NCBI GenBank assembly: GCA_020634755.1 | Contig: JACKBC010000011.1 | Location: 85,057-149,056 of the forward strand | Source of the DNA: Caldilineaceae bacterium | GTDB taxonomy: Bacteria; Chloroflexota; Anaerolineae; Caldilineales; Caldilineaceae | Length of the DNA: 64,000 nt | Direction of reading: 5' to 3' | Part shown: in pieces, positions 7,954 to 17,382 of the stretch | Layout of the letters: each line of letters begins with the position of its first letter | Numbering within the stretch: position 1 is the stretch's first letter | Made by a program: the position numbers and the translations under genes | Notes under the pieces: model-generated | Told to the model about the DNA's origin: nothing | Databases searched by the model: none | The model's input: only the letters and a program-made list of their open reading frames with translations

Positions 7954-9531
7954 GTGCGTAGCGCATCGAATTCCACGTTGAATATAAAGTTGAACACAAA
8001 GGGAAATGCAAAGGGAAATGCAAAGTGGTGGAAGCTGGTTGTGCTGTTGGCGTTTCTGCTGGTGGGCTGCTCTAGCCGCACCCATACCCGTTCGCCGCAG
8101 ATCGTCAGCCAATTCTTAGCGCCATTTTCTTCGGCTAAAAGTGACGCAGAACAGAAGCTAAAAGACGAATTGGCGAATGCGGCAGCGGCCAATGGCAGTA
8201 GAGCCAGCATTCCAGCGCTGGCGCCCCTGGCGTCGCGCGGCTATTTGACCACGCCGCAAGAGTTGGCCGAAATTCGCCAGAAGGCGGACGATGGCGTCGA
8301 GCCATATGCCTCCGCCATGCAGTTTGTGCTAAAAGCTGCCGACCGCAAGTGGGAATATGAGCTAGATGAACAGCAAACCTGTAAGGGGGCGGACAGGCCG
8401 GCCTGGCTGGATGAGGGCAAGGGAATTCCGCGGCTCTATGCGCGGGCATTGGCCTATCATTTGACTGGCGACACGCGTTATGCCCAGGAAGTCAAGTCAA
8501 TTCTGCAACGCATTATGACCGAAGTTGTACAGGTCGATTTGGATGAGCAGCAATGCCGGCTCAACTTTGGCTGGGGTACGCCCGAACTGGTGGCTGCGGC
8601 GGATCTGATTGAGGCCTACTGGGCAGAAGATACTTGCACCGGCCCCACCGGCACGCTTTATAGCGATGTATCTATTGGCTCGGGCAACTGCAAAGCGCTG
8701 TTCCAAAATTGGTTGGTCAAGAATCCCTATTATGTGGTTTCGTTTACGGCGGAAGACGCCATGGGCAACTGGGGCGCGGCGGCCACCAATACGTTGGCCT
8801 ATATTGCCGATTATCTGTGGGATCGCCCCGAGCTGGAGATTACCCATCGCATGCCGTACGGTTCCGGCAGCGACAGCTATTTTGAGCTCAGCTTGCATCC
8901 CCACGATGCATATGTTCATGCCAACCAGATTATGTTTGACCGCATGAATGGGTACGGCGTCGATCTGCACAGCAGCAGTTCATGTGATTATTTAGACGGT
9001 TCGCAACAGGATGACCGCTGGGCGCCAGTCAAGTCGCAGATTACAGAAAACGGCGTTATCCCTGAGGACGCGCGTCGTGAGGAAAAGTGCAATATTCCTG
9101 AGTACGATGGCTCATACCAAAATTATCCGCAGGTGCATCTGGGGAATAACATTCAGCAATGTGAATTGATGTGGCGCCGCGGCGATTCGTCTTGTTATGA
9201 CAATGTAGCCACCGATGACCTGCCCAATTATGTCTTTAGCGGCACCGGCGGTGGAGAGCACACGACACATCTGTACCCAGGCCGCGGCTCGATTGAGCGC
9301 GCCATCAAGGCGATTATTGTGGATGCCGATACCGAGTGGAAACATGATTCGGCGCTGGCCGTGGCCATCCGGTATTACTACGAGCACCACACGCTGCCCG
9401 GCTTTGGCCAGTGGCGATCCCATGTGGAGCGCTTAGAGGATTGCGATCAGGATATCTGTTTTGGCGCGTTGACGCATGGGCTGGCGCCGGACGAGGCGCC
9501 GGTTCCACCGCCGCTGGCGCCGCCGCCTTAA
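7954..9531 (+). CDS. Lipoprotein with alginate-lyase-like domain
   Basis: 525 aa, GTG start with AAAGGAG 11 bases upstream. A basic N-terminus and hydrophobic stretch end in the lipobox LLVGC, so it should be a lipid-anchored extracytoplasmic protein. From about residue 75 the sequence resembles the alpha/alpha-toroid alginate lyase family (PF05426-like): a LYARALAYHLTGDTRYAQ helix, NFGWGTPELVAAADLIEAYW, and NWGAAATNTLAYIADYL at the position of the family's N-x-H-G segment. Several cysteines and a proline-rich tail (PVPPPLAPPP) are present. Inside a polysaccharide locus, a polymer-trimming or editing lyase is plausible, but the substrate is unknown and the catalytic residues are not clearly conserved. 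Confidence 0.7.
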   Translation: MRSASNSTLNIKLNTKGNAKGNAKWWKLVVLLAFLLVGCSSRTHTRSPQIVSQFLAPFSSAKSDAEQKLKDELANAAAANGSRASIPALAPLASRGYLTTPQELAEIRQKADDGVEPYASAMQFVLKAADRKWEYELDEQQTCKGADRPAWLDEGKGIPRLYARALAYHLTGDTRYAQEVKSILQRIMTEVVQVDLDEQQCRLNFGWGTPELVAAADLIEAYWAEDTCTGPTGTLYSDVSIGSGNCKALFQNWLVKNPYYVVSFTAEDAMGNWGAAATNTLAYIADYLWDRPELEITHRMPYGSGSDSYFELSLHPHDAYVHANQIMFDRMNGYGVDLHSSSSCDYLDGSQQDDRWAPVKSQITENGVIPEDARREEKCNIPEYDGSYQNYPQVHLGNNIQQCELMWRRGDSSCYDNVATDDLPNYVFSGTGGGEHTTHLYPGRGSIERAIKAIIVDADTEWKHDSALAVAIRYYYEHHTLPGFGQWRSHVERLEDCDQDICFGALTHGLAPDEAPVPPPLAPPP

Positions 9532-9637
9532 GAGGGTGGGGCAGGGTGGCATTCACACCGCATGGTGTCTCTTGATGGACAAAGGTTGTGCGACAATTCT
9601 GTCGCATCTATGATGAGTGAAGAATAATATTTATAGG

Positions 9638-9720
9638 GCCTACGCAAGCCTCGAGTAAAGATTGTTGGATAAGCGATGTGTGCTTTTCCTGGCAATCCAG
9701 CGGCGCTGCGTAGGTCGTGA
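9638..9720 (+). repeat. Repeat family 2 copy
   Basis: Ends CCTACGCAAGCC and GCTGCGTAGG form a terminal inverted repeat around ~60 bp of less conserved sequence. It lies immediately upstream of the O-antigen ligase start. Related copies are at 11306, 24291, 44411 and 54070. Confidence 0.65.
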
Positions 9721-9731
9721 ATTAATCCAAT

Positions 9732-11252
9732 ATGACAACTTTGACGAGTTTACGCAGGCACTCTTTTATAAAGCCATTTAATTTAGATGTCCGCCAGGCA
9801 GCGATTCCAATTATTTTACTATTGCCGCCGCTAGTGGTGGGGCTTCTGGTGCAGCAGCAGATCAATTTGGTCTTTCTGATTGCCGGTGTGGTGCTGATGG
9901 GCATTGGCGCTACCATTCTGTCCAAGCCGCAGACTACAACGCTGCTGGTGCTGTTTATTATGTATGCCAATATTCCCGTTGCGGCGAAGCGTTCATTTGC
10001 CGTGCCGGACCTATTGGCTGCCTCCTTTATTTTGCTGCTGGGCATTCCGCTGCTGCACTATATTGTGGTGCGCCGTGAGCGCATTCTTGTAGACCGCAAT
10101 ATATATCTGATGCTGGCGCATTTGGGCGTATTGCTCACCTCTGCTGTTTTGTCGGGCAAGACCAATTTGTCCTTGGATCGAATTGTCACCTATGTGTTGG
10201 AAGGCTATCTGCTCTACTGGCTAATTCTGAACACGATTCGCACCCGCGAACTGTTGCATATGTCCATTTGGGCCATTGTGGTGGCCGGTATTCTCATGGG
10301 CAGCCTCTCCTTGATTCAAGAGGTGACCAAAGATTACGACAATGATTTTGCCGGTATGGCCGTAGTAGATAATGGCGTGATCAATACCGGGGAGGTAAAC
10401 AGCTTTGGCACCGAGATCAAGCGCAACCGCCTCTCTGGTCCCATAGGTGAAAAGAACCGCTATGCTCAGGTCATGGTGGTGCTGCTGCCGCTGGCCCTCA
10501 TGCGCATTTGGGCAGAGCGCCGCTGGTGGGTGCGGCTAATTGCCGCGGGCGCCTGCATCCCCATTGTAGCGGGCGTGTTGCTCTCTTTTTCGCGCGGGGG
10601 GGGTGTGGCCGTGGCTGTAACATTTGTGGCTATGGTGGCCATGCGCATGATCAAGTGGTGGCAAGTGCTGCTGGTGGTCGTTATTGGCTATGCGGTGATC
10701 ACGACCGTGGCGCCGGACTATCTGTACCGCCTTTCCACGGCAGCCGACGTGGCGGATCTGGCCACGGGGAATGCGCAGGATGCCGGCGGTGCTGTACGTG
10801 GACGCGCCACGTCGGGGCTGGCGGCGTTCTATATTTTTCTGGATTATCCAGCTTTTGGCATTGGCCCAGGCCAAACCAGCAAACATACGCGTGAATATGG
10901 CAACGAGATCGGCTATCGCAAGCTGGAAGGCAATCGCCGCGCTCATAATATGTATTTGGAAGAGCTGGCGGATACGGGGTTGGCTGGTTTTACCCTGCTC
11001 ATGAGCATTGTTGGTCTGACCTTTTTCGACTTGATCAAGCTGCGTCGGCGCTGGCAAGATTCACAACCGGTGATTGGCTATACGGCATCGGGCTTTATCT
11101 TGGCCATTACGGTCTACATGCTCACGGCGATCTTTTTGCATCTTTCGTACATGCGCTACTTTTGGCTGCTGATGGGGCTGGCCGCCGCTGCCGTGCGACT
11201 CTACAGCAGCGATGAAGAGCCAGATGTTGGCTCAGGAGCGCTAGCGACATAA
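9732..11252 (+). CDS. O-antigen ligase/polymerase family (Wzy/WaaL type)
   Basis: 506 aa with about ten to twelve membrane helices. The large periplasmic-type loop and its flanks carry family marks: LSFSRGGG, FGIGPGQTSKH and AHNMYLEELADTGLAG. This family either polymerises undecaprenyl-linked repeat units or ligates a finished glycan to an acceptor. With a Wzx flippase directly downstream and no clear lipopolysaccharide core genes nearby, a Wzy-type polymerase is the simpler reading (inference). Confidence 0.92.
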   Translation: MTTLTSLRRHSFIKPFNLDVRQAAIPIILLLPPLVVGLLVQQQINLVFLIAGVVLMGIGATILSKPQTTTLLVLFIMYANIPVAAKRSFAVPDLLAASFILLLGIPLLHYIVVRRERILVDRNIYLMLAHLGVLLTSAVLSGKTNLSLDRIVTYVLEGYLLYWLILNTIRTRELLHMSIWAIVVAGILMGSLSLIQEVTKDYDNDFAGMAVVDNGVINTGEVNSFGTEIKRNRLSGPIGEKNRYAQVMVVLLPLALMRIWAERRWWVRLIAAGACIPIVAGVLLSFSRGGGVAVAVTFVAMVAMRMIKWWQVLLVVVIGYAVITTVAPDYLYRLSTAADVADLATGNAQDAGGAVRGRATSGLAAFYIFLDYPAFGIGPGQTSKHTREYGNEIGYRKLEGNRRAHNMYLEELADTGLAGFTLLMSIVGLTFFDLIKLRRRWQDSQPVIGYTASGFILAITVYMLTAIFLHLSYMRYFWLLMGLAAAAVRLYSSDEEPDVGSGALAT

Positions 11253-11305
11253 TACGTACAGTCATTGCTCTTTGTCAGTTGCGCATTTAACACGTTTTGA
11301 ACTAG

Positions 11306-11391
11306 GACTTACGCTAGCCTGGCGGAAAAATTGCCAGGTAAGCTATATGATAAACGCCAGTCGATCCACGGGCGCTACGTAAGTCGTGAGA
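11306..11391 (+). repeat. Repeat family 2 copy
   Basis: Begins GACTTACGCTAGCCTGGC and ends GCGCTACGTAAGTCGTGAG, giving an imperfect terminal inverted repeat (ACTTACG and CGTAAGT). It sits between the polymerase and flippase genes, 22 bp before a family 1 copy. Confidence 0.7.
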
Positions 11392-11412
11392 CCTTTATTT
11401 ATCAACATACGG

Positions 11413-11505
11413 ACTCTCAGTAGAGCGCAACGGGATGAGATAAGGCTGGATTCCTGAATCGAGACCGAAGCCTGTATCGCCAACACCGTTGCGGTGTACT
11501 GAATA
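11413..11505 (+). repeat. Repeat family 1, copy C
   Basis: Contains CTCAGTAGAGCGCAACGG, GAGACCGAAGCC and the intact core CGCCAACACCGTTGCGGTGT followed by ACTGAATATT. It ends about 20 bp before the flippase start codon, so it is part of that gene's leader or promoter region. Confidence 0.8.
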
Positions 11506-11526
11506 TTATAAGACGAAGCAAACTAT

Positions 11527-13092
11527 ATGAATTCAACTGTTTCCGCCCCCATGGACGCGGGCACACTCGAACCAAAAAAATCAAAGTCATCAAGATCACG
11601 ACGGCAGATTCGTGGTTCTAGCTTGCTGCTATCGGGACAATTTCTTTCCAAAGGTCTCAACTTTGTGACCCAAATTCTCATTGTGCGCTATTTAACCACG
11701 GCTGATTATGGCGCCTTGGGCTATGCGCTTTCGATTGTGGCGTTGGGCCAGAGTTTTGCCACCTTTGGATTGGATCGGGCCATTACGCGTTTTGTGCCGA
11801 TCTATCATGAACGGCAGGAATATAATAAGCTCTTTGGCACGCTGATCATGGTGCTGACTACGGTCGTTTCGCTGGGGCTGGGCATGGCGCTGCTCTTTTA
11901 CGCCTTCCAAGGGCCTATTGGCGACACCTGGATCAAAGACCAACTGGCGGTTGAATTGCTGTTGATTCTTATATTTTTGGCGCCGCTGCAATCCATAGAC
12001 GAGCTGTTTGTGGGCATGTTTGCCGTCTTTACTGGCTCGCGAGCCGTATTCTTCCGTAAATACTTGCTGGGCCCAGGCATTAAGCTGGGCGCCGTGCTGG
12101 CGCTTATGTTGGCACACGGCAATGTGGTCTTCTTGGCCGGGGCGCAGCTTGTGGGCGCTATCTTGGCCATTGTTGTCTATAGCATCATGCTCGTGCGCGC
12201 GCTGCGTCAGCAAGACCTCTTTACGCATTTTAACTGGGCGGAGGTCAACATACCGTGGCGTGAAATTCTGGCCTTTACCATCCCGCTGCTCACGTCGGAC
12301 CTGGTTTATGTGGTGATGAACAGCATGGATGCCATTATGATTCAATATTTCCACAGCGCGGTGGATGTGGCGGCGCTGCGGGCCGTACAGCCTACGGCCA
12401 AACTCAATCAAATTGTGCTGACCAGTTTTGGTTTGCTCTTTACGCCGGCGGCGGCGCGCATGTTTGCCCGGAATGACCGCGAAGGCATTAACAATTTATA
12501 TTGGGAAAATGCAATTTGGATTGCCGTGGCCTCCTTCCCCATTTTTGTGCTTACCTTTTCATTGGCCCAGCCCATCACCATTCTGCTGTATGGCGAACGC
12601 TATGCGCAGTCGGCCATTATTTTGGCGCTCCTTTCGTTCAGCTACTACTTTAATGCCGCTCTGGGGCAGAATGGCCTTACGCTGAAAGTTTTTGGTAAAG
12701 TGCGCTATGTGGTTGTGATCAACGTGATCGCCGTGCTGGTCAATCTTGTTGCCAACCTGCTGCTGATTCCGCGTTATGGCGCACTGGGCGCCACAATTGG
12801 CACCGCAAGTACGCTGGTGCTGCACAACCTGCTCAAGCAGGCTGGGTTGCGCATGGGCACTGGCATTAATCTGTTCGAGTGGCGCTATCTGCGCGTCTAT
12901 GTCATCATCACCCTGGGCGCGGCTCTGCTGCTGCTAAATCAATGGCTTTTGGAGCCTTCAGTTTATGTAAGTGTGGGGCTGGCCGTACTGGTCTCGTTGG
13001 TGATCGTGCGTCTGAATCGTCATCTGTTGGATCTTGAAGGCATGTTCCCCGAACTGATGCGGCTGCCCTTTGTCAAGCTGATTTTGGGATAA
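11527..13092 (+). CDS. Polysaccharide flippase (Wzx/MATE-like)
   Basis: 521 aa, with about 14 predicted membrane helices after a ~35-residue polar, lysine/arginine/serine-rich N-terminus. The opening LLLSGQFLSKGLNFVTQILI followed by LTTADYGALGYALSI is typical of polysaccharide biosynthesis (RfbX/Wzx) proteins in the MOP superfamily. These move lipid-linked repeat units across the cytoplasmic membrane. The gene follows the predicted polymerase, completing a Wzx/Wzy pair. The ATG at 11527 is the only good start. Confidence 0.93.
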   Translation: MNSTVSAPMDAGTLEPKKSKSSRSRRQIRGSSLLLSGQFLSKGLNFVTQILIVRYLTTADYGALGYALSIVALGQSFATFGLDRAITRFVPIYHERQEYNKLFGTLIMVLTTVVSLGLGMALLFYAFQGPIGDTWIKDQLAVELLLILIFLAPLQSIDELFVGMFAVFTGSRAVFFRKYLLGPGIKLGAVLALMLAHGNVVFLAGAQLVGAILAIVVYSIMLVRALRQQDLFTHFNWAEVNIPWREILAFTIPLLTSDLVYVVMNSMDAIMIQYFHSAVDVAALRAVQPTAKLNQIVLTSFGLLFTPAAARMFARNDREGINNLYWENAIWIAVASFPIFVLTFSLAQPITILLYGERYAQSAIILALLSFSYYFNAALGQNGLTLKVFGKVRYVVVINVIAVLVNLVANLLLIPRYGALGATIGTASTLVLHNLLKQAGLRMGTGINLFEWRYLRVYVIITLGAALLLLNQWLLEPSVYVSVGLAVLVSLVIVRLNRHLLDLEGMFPELMRLPFVKLILG

Positions 13093-13166
13093 GGGCGTCA
13101 TTGCCGCGTGGCCGGCGTGCAGCGTATCTCGCCGCCTGCCACATTCTCTCTTTTGGAGTTTTGATC

Positions 13167-15125
13167 GTGTTAGAAACCACCACCTCAACGATTTTTATAC
13201 CGGGCAGCAATTTAAAAGGTAACGTGACTGGGGCCAATTGGCTTTTTCTTTTGCCCAAGTTGCGTATGCGACACGTAATTTGTGTGGGGATGCCGCTGCA
13301 CAGCACTCTCCTGTCGCTGGCCAATTTTTGCCGCCACGTTACCGTCGTCTGCACAGATGAAACGCAGGAAGAGCAGATGGACTTGGCCGTTGATGAGGCC
13401 GATTTGCGCAATGTAGAAGTCCTGCTGGCGCGACCCGCGGCGTCCACCATGCTGCCCGACCAACCGGCCGATCTGCTATTGATCAATGGACGCAACTCGG
13501 CAAGCTGGCTCAATCAACACACCGGGTTGCGCGCTGACTTGTTGCGCTTGTTGACAGCCGATGGTCTGGTGTATCACGAATATGTGGGCAACGCGAATCC
13601 CTTTGACAGCGCGTCCTTAACCAATCGTGAAATGTGTCAGTTCTGGTTGACGCCCCTGTCCGGCGAAATGCATACAGCTGTGCCCCAGGGCGACCGAGCC
13701 ACTACAGCCTATTTTCGGCAAAAACAGCTTTATAGCCCGTCGGTTAATAAACAGCTCATCAAGCGTATGGGGGCGGCTTTGGGCAAGGTAACCAAGCGCC
13801 AAAGCGCACCCCCCGCGGCCCATCTAGCCCCCATCCATAATAAGCCAGCGCCCACGGCCAAGCGTGCGGCCAGCGGACCCAAGCGCCACTTGCGCAAGAT
13901 GGCCCGCCAAATGATCAACGCGTTTTTAGACACGGTGGAAACGGCGGAAGAGCATCTGAGCCGTCAGCCCGTTACCGGTCCTATGTTGCGGCGGCGTGGC
14001 GTGTTGCAGGGATCTAGTGCAACTGAATTGGCCCAACATCCGCCTCGCTATCTGCGCCAAATTGCCCATGCCGATGGTGTCGATCTGGACGGGCTGCGAT
14101 GGGGACTCAGCGCCAGCGGTGAATATAGCTCCCGCAAGCTGCTCTTCTTTCTGTTTAACCGCCCGGCGGAGACAGAGGCGATTGTGCATGAGCCATCTCT
14201 GCATAAAGATGCTCAGCATGGTGACTCGCGGCCTACCGAACCTCGACCTACTGAACCTCAGGCCACTGAACCGCGCTATATTGTCAAGATGGTGCGTGAT
14301 TCAGTCTTTAATGAACGTTTGGAAAATGAATGTCGCAGCCTGCGGCTCCTGCATGCCGCCGGTGTGGGGGATGCAGAGACCTTACCGCAGGTCGTCTTTG
14401 CCGGCCATCACGATGGGCTGGCTTTAGTCGGTGAAACGGCTGTAGCAGGTATTCCTTTGCGCAGCGCTGCTCACTATACGGCCGAATGCCCCTATGTGCA
14501 CGCCGCCATTGATTGGCTAACCGATATGGCGGTCAAAACCGTAAATCCCACGGGCCACCCGCAGGAAGTGGGCGGCGTGCTGCGCCAGCTTTTTGAACAG
14601 TTTGATGAAATTTATCAGCTCAAATCCGAGCATCGAACTTTTCTGGCCAACCAACTTGCGCGCATTGAGCAGAGCCAGGCGCCGCTGCCGCTGGTTTTCC
14701 AGCATGGTGACCCTGGAACGTGGAATATGATGGCCACCCCGAGTGGCCGCGTTGCTATTTTGGATTGGGAAGCCGCCGAGACAAATGGCATGCCGCTGTG
14801 GGACCTCTTCTATTTCCTGCGTTCATATACCGTGGGAGCGGCCCGCGCCCACGATTCAGTTGCCGGTTTTCAGCAGCAGATTTTTCACGATACGCCGCTG
14901 CGCGCGCTTTTTAGCGCAACCACCACCCATTACTGTCGGCAGATAGGACTAGACTTATCTCTGGCTGAATCCTTCTTTTATACGTGCTGGATGCACCGCG
15001 CGCTGAAAGAATCCACGCGCTTGCCTGTAAAGCGTCTGGGGCAAGGACATTACGTCAATCTGTTGGCGACGGCTATTGAAAATCGCCACGCCGTACAGAC
15101 GCTGTGGACATCAACAGATGGTTAA
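13167..15125 (+). CDS. Fusion: methyltransferase-like domain plus APH-like kinase
   Basis: 652 aa. The GTG at 13167 is chosen for the TTGGAGTTTT ribosome-binding site just upstream; a TTG at 13101 is possible. Residues ~15-190 look like a Rossmann methyltransferase fold (MRHVICVGMPLHSTLLSLA, VTVVCTDE, ADLLLINGR), but no classic glycine-rich SAM loop is evident. A basic, alanine-rich linker (~210-265) follows. Residues ~360-640 are an aminoglycoside-phosphotransferase/choline-kinase fold: FQHGDPGTWNMM is the catalytic HxDxxxxN-type loop with Asp and Asn, and VAILDWEAAE the metal-binding DxD-like loop. The same two modules occur as separate genes at 16518 and 17383. The likely role is phosphorylation of a small molecule or glycan in envelope assembly; the substrate is unknown. 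Confidence 0.7.
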   Translation: MLETTTSTIFIPGSNLKGNVTGANWLFLLPKLRMRHVICVGMPLHSTLLSLANFCRHVTVVCTDETQEEQMDLAVDEADLRNVEVLLARPAASTMLPDQPADLLLINGRNSASWLNQHTGLRADLLRLLTADGLVYHEYVGNANPFDSASLTNREMCQFWLTPLSGEMHTAVPQGDRATTAYFRQKQLYSPSVNKQLIKRMGAALGKVTKRQSAPPAAHLAPIHNKPAPTAKRAASGPKRHLRKMARQMINAFLDTVETAEEHLSRQPVTGPMLRRRGVLQGSSATELAQHPPRYLRQIAHADGVDLDGLRWGLSASGEYSSRKLLFFLFNRPAETEAIVHEPSLHKDAQHGDSRPTEPRPTEPQATEPRYIVKMVRDSVFNERLENECRSLRLLHAAGVGDAETLPQVVFAGHHDGLALVGETAVAGIPLRSAAHYTAECPYVHAAIDWLTDMAVKTVNPTGHPQEVGGVLRQLFEQFDEIYQLKSEHRTFLANQLARIEQSQAPLPLVFQHGDPGTWNMMATPSGRVAILDWEAAETNGMPLWDLFYFLRSYTVGAARAHDSVAGFQQQIFHDTPLRALFSATTTHYCRQIGLDLSLAESFFYTCWMHRALKESTRLPVKRLGQGHYVNLLATAIENRHAVQTLWTSTDG

Positions 15126-15256
15126 TGAAAAGTTATTGTATGATTGGCAAATTGTAAGCATTTGTCACAACATTTTGTGGTGAAAGTAAGGTAAAATTTC
15201 ATTAGAGACAGATTCATGGCTTAAAGTGTTCGATAGCTTTTGCCCATATATAACTT

Positions 15257-15338
15257 TAGAACCTCTCCGTAAATCGGTTGTGAACTATGTACCGCCTCTG
15301 ACAGAGCGGCTTGGCACAGAGCATTTACGGACAGACAC
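15257..15338 (+). repeat. Repeat family 3 copy
   Basis: Begins TTAGAACCTCTCCGTAAATC and ends CATTTACGGACAGACAC. The ends form an inverted repeat around GGTTGTGAAC and GACAGAGCGGCTTGGCACAG. It lies in the 235-bp gap before the HprK-like gene. Other copies are at 23255, 41935 (inverted), 51132 and 63065 (inverted). Confidence 0.8.
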
Positions 15339-15360
15339 TTAAAGGAATACGACGAAATCC

Positions 15361-16515
15361 ATGACCACCACCGCTTTTACCAGCGCCCCGCGCGCAGCGG
15401 AAAAACAGAACCAGTTGCCGGTTGGCTTTGACCTACATGGCATTGTGGGGATTCGGCTGTTGAATGCCGATGCCAAGGATGCCGCGGCCGTCAATCGTCA
15501 GCTAGGTCCCATCCGTGGCCAACTGGATCGCGACCCCGATATTACGATTCGCTTTGTGGACATTCTGCCCACGACATCGCGCTTGCGCTACTTGGGCGTT
15601 AATGAGGCGGCTTTTACGGATGACGCTTTCTTGATATTGAAAGGCAAGCATAAAGCATACGTCAAAGTGCAGATTCCCTTTGACCAAGTAGGCGGCCCAT
15701 GTGAAATTCTCTGCGAACGGGGCGCGCCCGCCGTGCCGCTGCTGATTCCCATCATAAACTTGACCGCGCTGGCCAAGGGCATATTGCCGCTGCATGCCGC
15801 CGCCTTTCGCTATAACGAGACCGGTGTATTGGTCACCGGCTGGTCTAAAGGGGGAAAGACCGAAACGCTTTTGGCCTTTGCTTCGCGTGGCGCACAATAT
15901 GTGGGGGACGAATGGATTTACATTACGCCCGATGGTAAGCGCATGCACGGCATCCCCGAACCGGTGCGTCTGTGGGACTGGCATCTTAAATCGCTGCCTG
16001 AATATTGGCCGCAGCTTTCAACAAGTGAGCGCGTGCGTTTACGCACGTTGCGGCTTATGTTGAGCGGTGTGGACAAGATGGCCAATGCTAAGAGCGGCGC
16101 ACCGGCGCGCTTTATGCAGCGCGTGCAGCCGTTGCTTAAATCGCAACAGCACGTTAATTTGCCGCCACAAACACTGTTTAACCAGATGCCGGAGCAGCTT
16201 TCCTGCACATTGGATAAAGTTCTATTTGTGGCCAGCCACGAGGCGCCGGACATCACCGTACAGCCAGTAGATCCACAGGTGATTGCGCAGCGCATGGTCT
16301 TTTCGCTGGAAGAAGAGCGCATGGACTTTCTGTCTTATTATCATAAATTTCGCTTTGCCTTTCCCGACCGGCCCAACCGCCTGCTGGAGCAGACCGAGAA
16401 TATCCAGCGCACGCTCCTGAGCCGCATGTTGGCGGACAAAGAAGCGTATGAGGTGTATCATCCGTATCCATTTGAAATTCCGGCGCTCTATGATGCCGTT
16501 AGCGCGGTGATATAA
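15361..16515 (+). CDS. HPr-kinase-like P-loop protein
   Basis: 384 aa. The central part (about residues 140-215) matches the HprK/P C-terminal kinase core: ILPLHAAAF, the P-loop VTGWSKGGKTETLL, then RGAQYVGDEWIYI in place of the usual LVADD segment. The N-terminal ~130 residues are not recognised. In the family, HprK phosphorylates a serine of HPr. Relatives in glycan clusters act on unknown partners, and no HPr gene is visible here. It starts a tight run with the next gene (2-bp gap). A role in phosphorylating a glycan precursor or partner protein is inferred. Confidence 0.72.
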   Translation: MTTTAFTSAPRAAEKQNQLPVGFDLHGIVGIRLLNADAKDAAAVNRQLGPIRGQLDRDPDITIRFVDILPTTSRLRYLGVNEAAFTDDAFLILKGKHKAYVKVQIPFDQVGGPCEILCERGAPAVPLLIPIINLTALAKGILPLHAAAFRYNETGVLVTGWSKGGKTETLLAFASRGAQYVGDEWIYITPDGKRMHGIPEPVRLWDWHLKSLPEYWPQLSTSERVRLRTLRLMLSGVDKMANAKSGAPARFMQRVQPLLKSQQHVNLPPQTLFNQMPEQLSCTLDKVLFVASHEAPDITVQPVDPQVIAQRMVFSLEEERMDFLSYYHKFRFAFPDRPNRLLEQTENIQRTLLSRMLADKEAYEVYHPYPFEIPALYDAVSAVI

Positions 16516-16517
16516 AA

Positions 16518-17246
16518 ATGGTGGGAGAAGTACATACGTTGGCCCATAAGAGCCCCGCGGCCACTTGGCAAAGTGATGTGGAAAGTGGCGCAACCCGGCT
16601 AAAGGTGGCAGATGCCGCTACCAATGCGGCGGCGGAGCTTTCACTGCTACACCTGTCGCGTCGGGTCGATTGGCGTTTTCTGCTGCCCGATTCCACCTTG
16701 GGGCATGTGGGCTATGTGGGCAAGGTAGAGCCCCAGCTTGTGCAGGCGCTGACCCAATTTGCCGAGCGCGTTGCGCCTGTGGTTGCAGCTGAGAGCGCTA
16801 CTGCCCAGTATGCCGCCCAATATGATGTCGTTGTGGCTGGATTGCCCACACATGCCGAATTGGTGCAGGCAGTCCGCAACGTGCGCTCAGGTGGCTTTCT
16901 GTATGTGGAAACCAGTGGCCTGTTCTGGCCCAAGAACTTTACCAGTTTGCGCAATTGGCAGAATACAGCTAAGCGTTGGCGTCTTTGGTCGCCGCAGGCT
17001 CACGTTCGTACTTTGACCGCGTTGGGCATGCATGGTGTAACCGCCTATTGGTGCTGGCCTACCTTTGCCGCCTGCACGCGCATGACCCCGCTTGATGATC
17101 CTGCCGCCCATCGCTTCCTCTTTGCACCAATGGCCACGCCCAAGCGGCTCAAGCGCCGAGCAATCCACACTGCTCAAAAAGCTGTGGTCACCCGTCGTTG
17201 GCTCAATGCGTTGCTGCCCAGCGTTGCCATTGTGGCGACAAAATAG
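16518..17246 (+). CDS. Methyltransferase-like protein, stand-alone paralogue
   Basis: 242 aa, starting 2 bp after the HprK-like gene and almost certainly co-transcribed with it. Features: LHLSRRVDWRFLLPDSTLGH, VGYVGKVEPQLVQALTQFA, YDVVVAGLPTHAELVQAVRN and GGFLYVETSGLF, a strand/helix pattern like a degenerate class I methyltransferase. No clear SAM-binding glycine loop is present. Its arrangement mirrors the N-terminal half of the protein at 13167 and is followed by an APH-like gene, as if the fusion were split. Function unknown. Confidence 0.6.
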   Translation: MVGEVHTLAHKSPAATWQSDVESGATRLKVADAATNAAAELSLLHLSRRVDWRFLLPDSTLGHVGYVGKVEPQLVQALTQFAERVAPVVAAESATAQYAAQYDVVVAGLPTHAELVQAVRNVRSGGFLYVETSGLFWPKNFTSLRNWQNTAKRWRLWSPQAHVRTLTALGMHGVTAYWCWPTFAACTRMTPLDDPAAHRFLFAPMATPKRLKRRAIHTAQKAVVTRRWLNALLPSVAIVATK

Positions 17247-17382
17247 TCAGCCGGAATTGGCCACACGGCCCCGAGATTAGAAGCCAAATTAGGATCAACC
17301 GATTGCGACGAGAAGAGATATGGCGCCGTAACAAGACTGTTGCGGTGTGTAAATATTTTCATCACAACCGCAGTATAAAACA

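Noticed and set aside
17299..17355. Sixth copy of repeat family 1
   Set aside because: Fragments such as GATTGCGACGAGAAGAGATA and GTTGCGGTGTGT are suggestive, but most of the element is missing and the ends cannot be defined.
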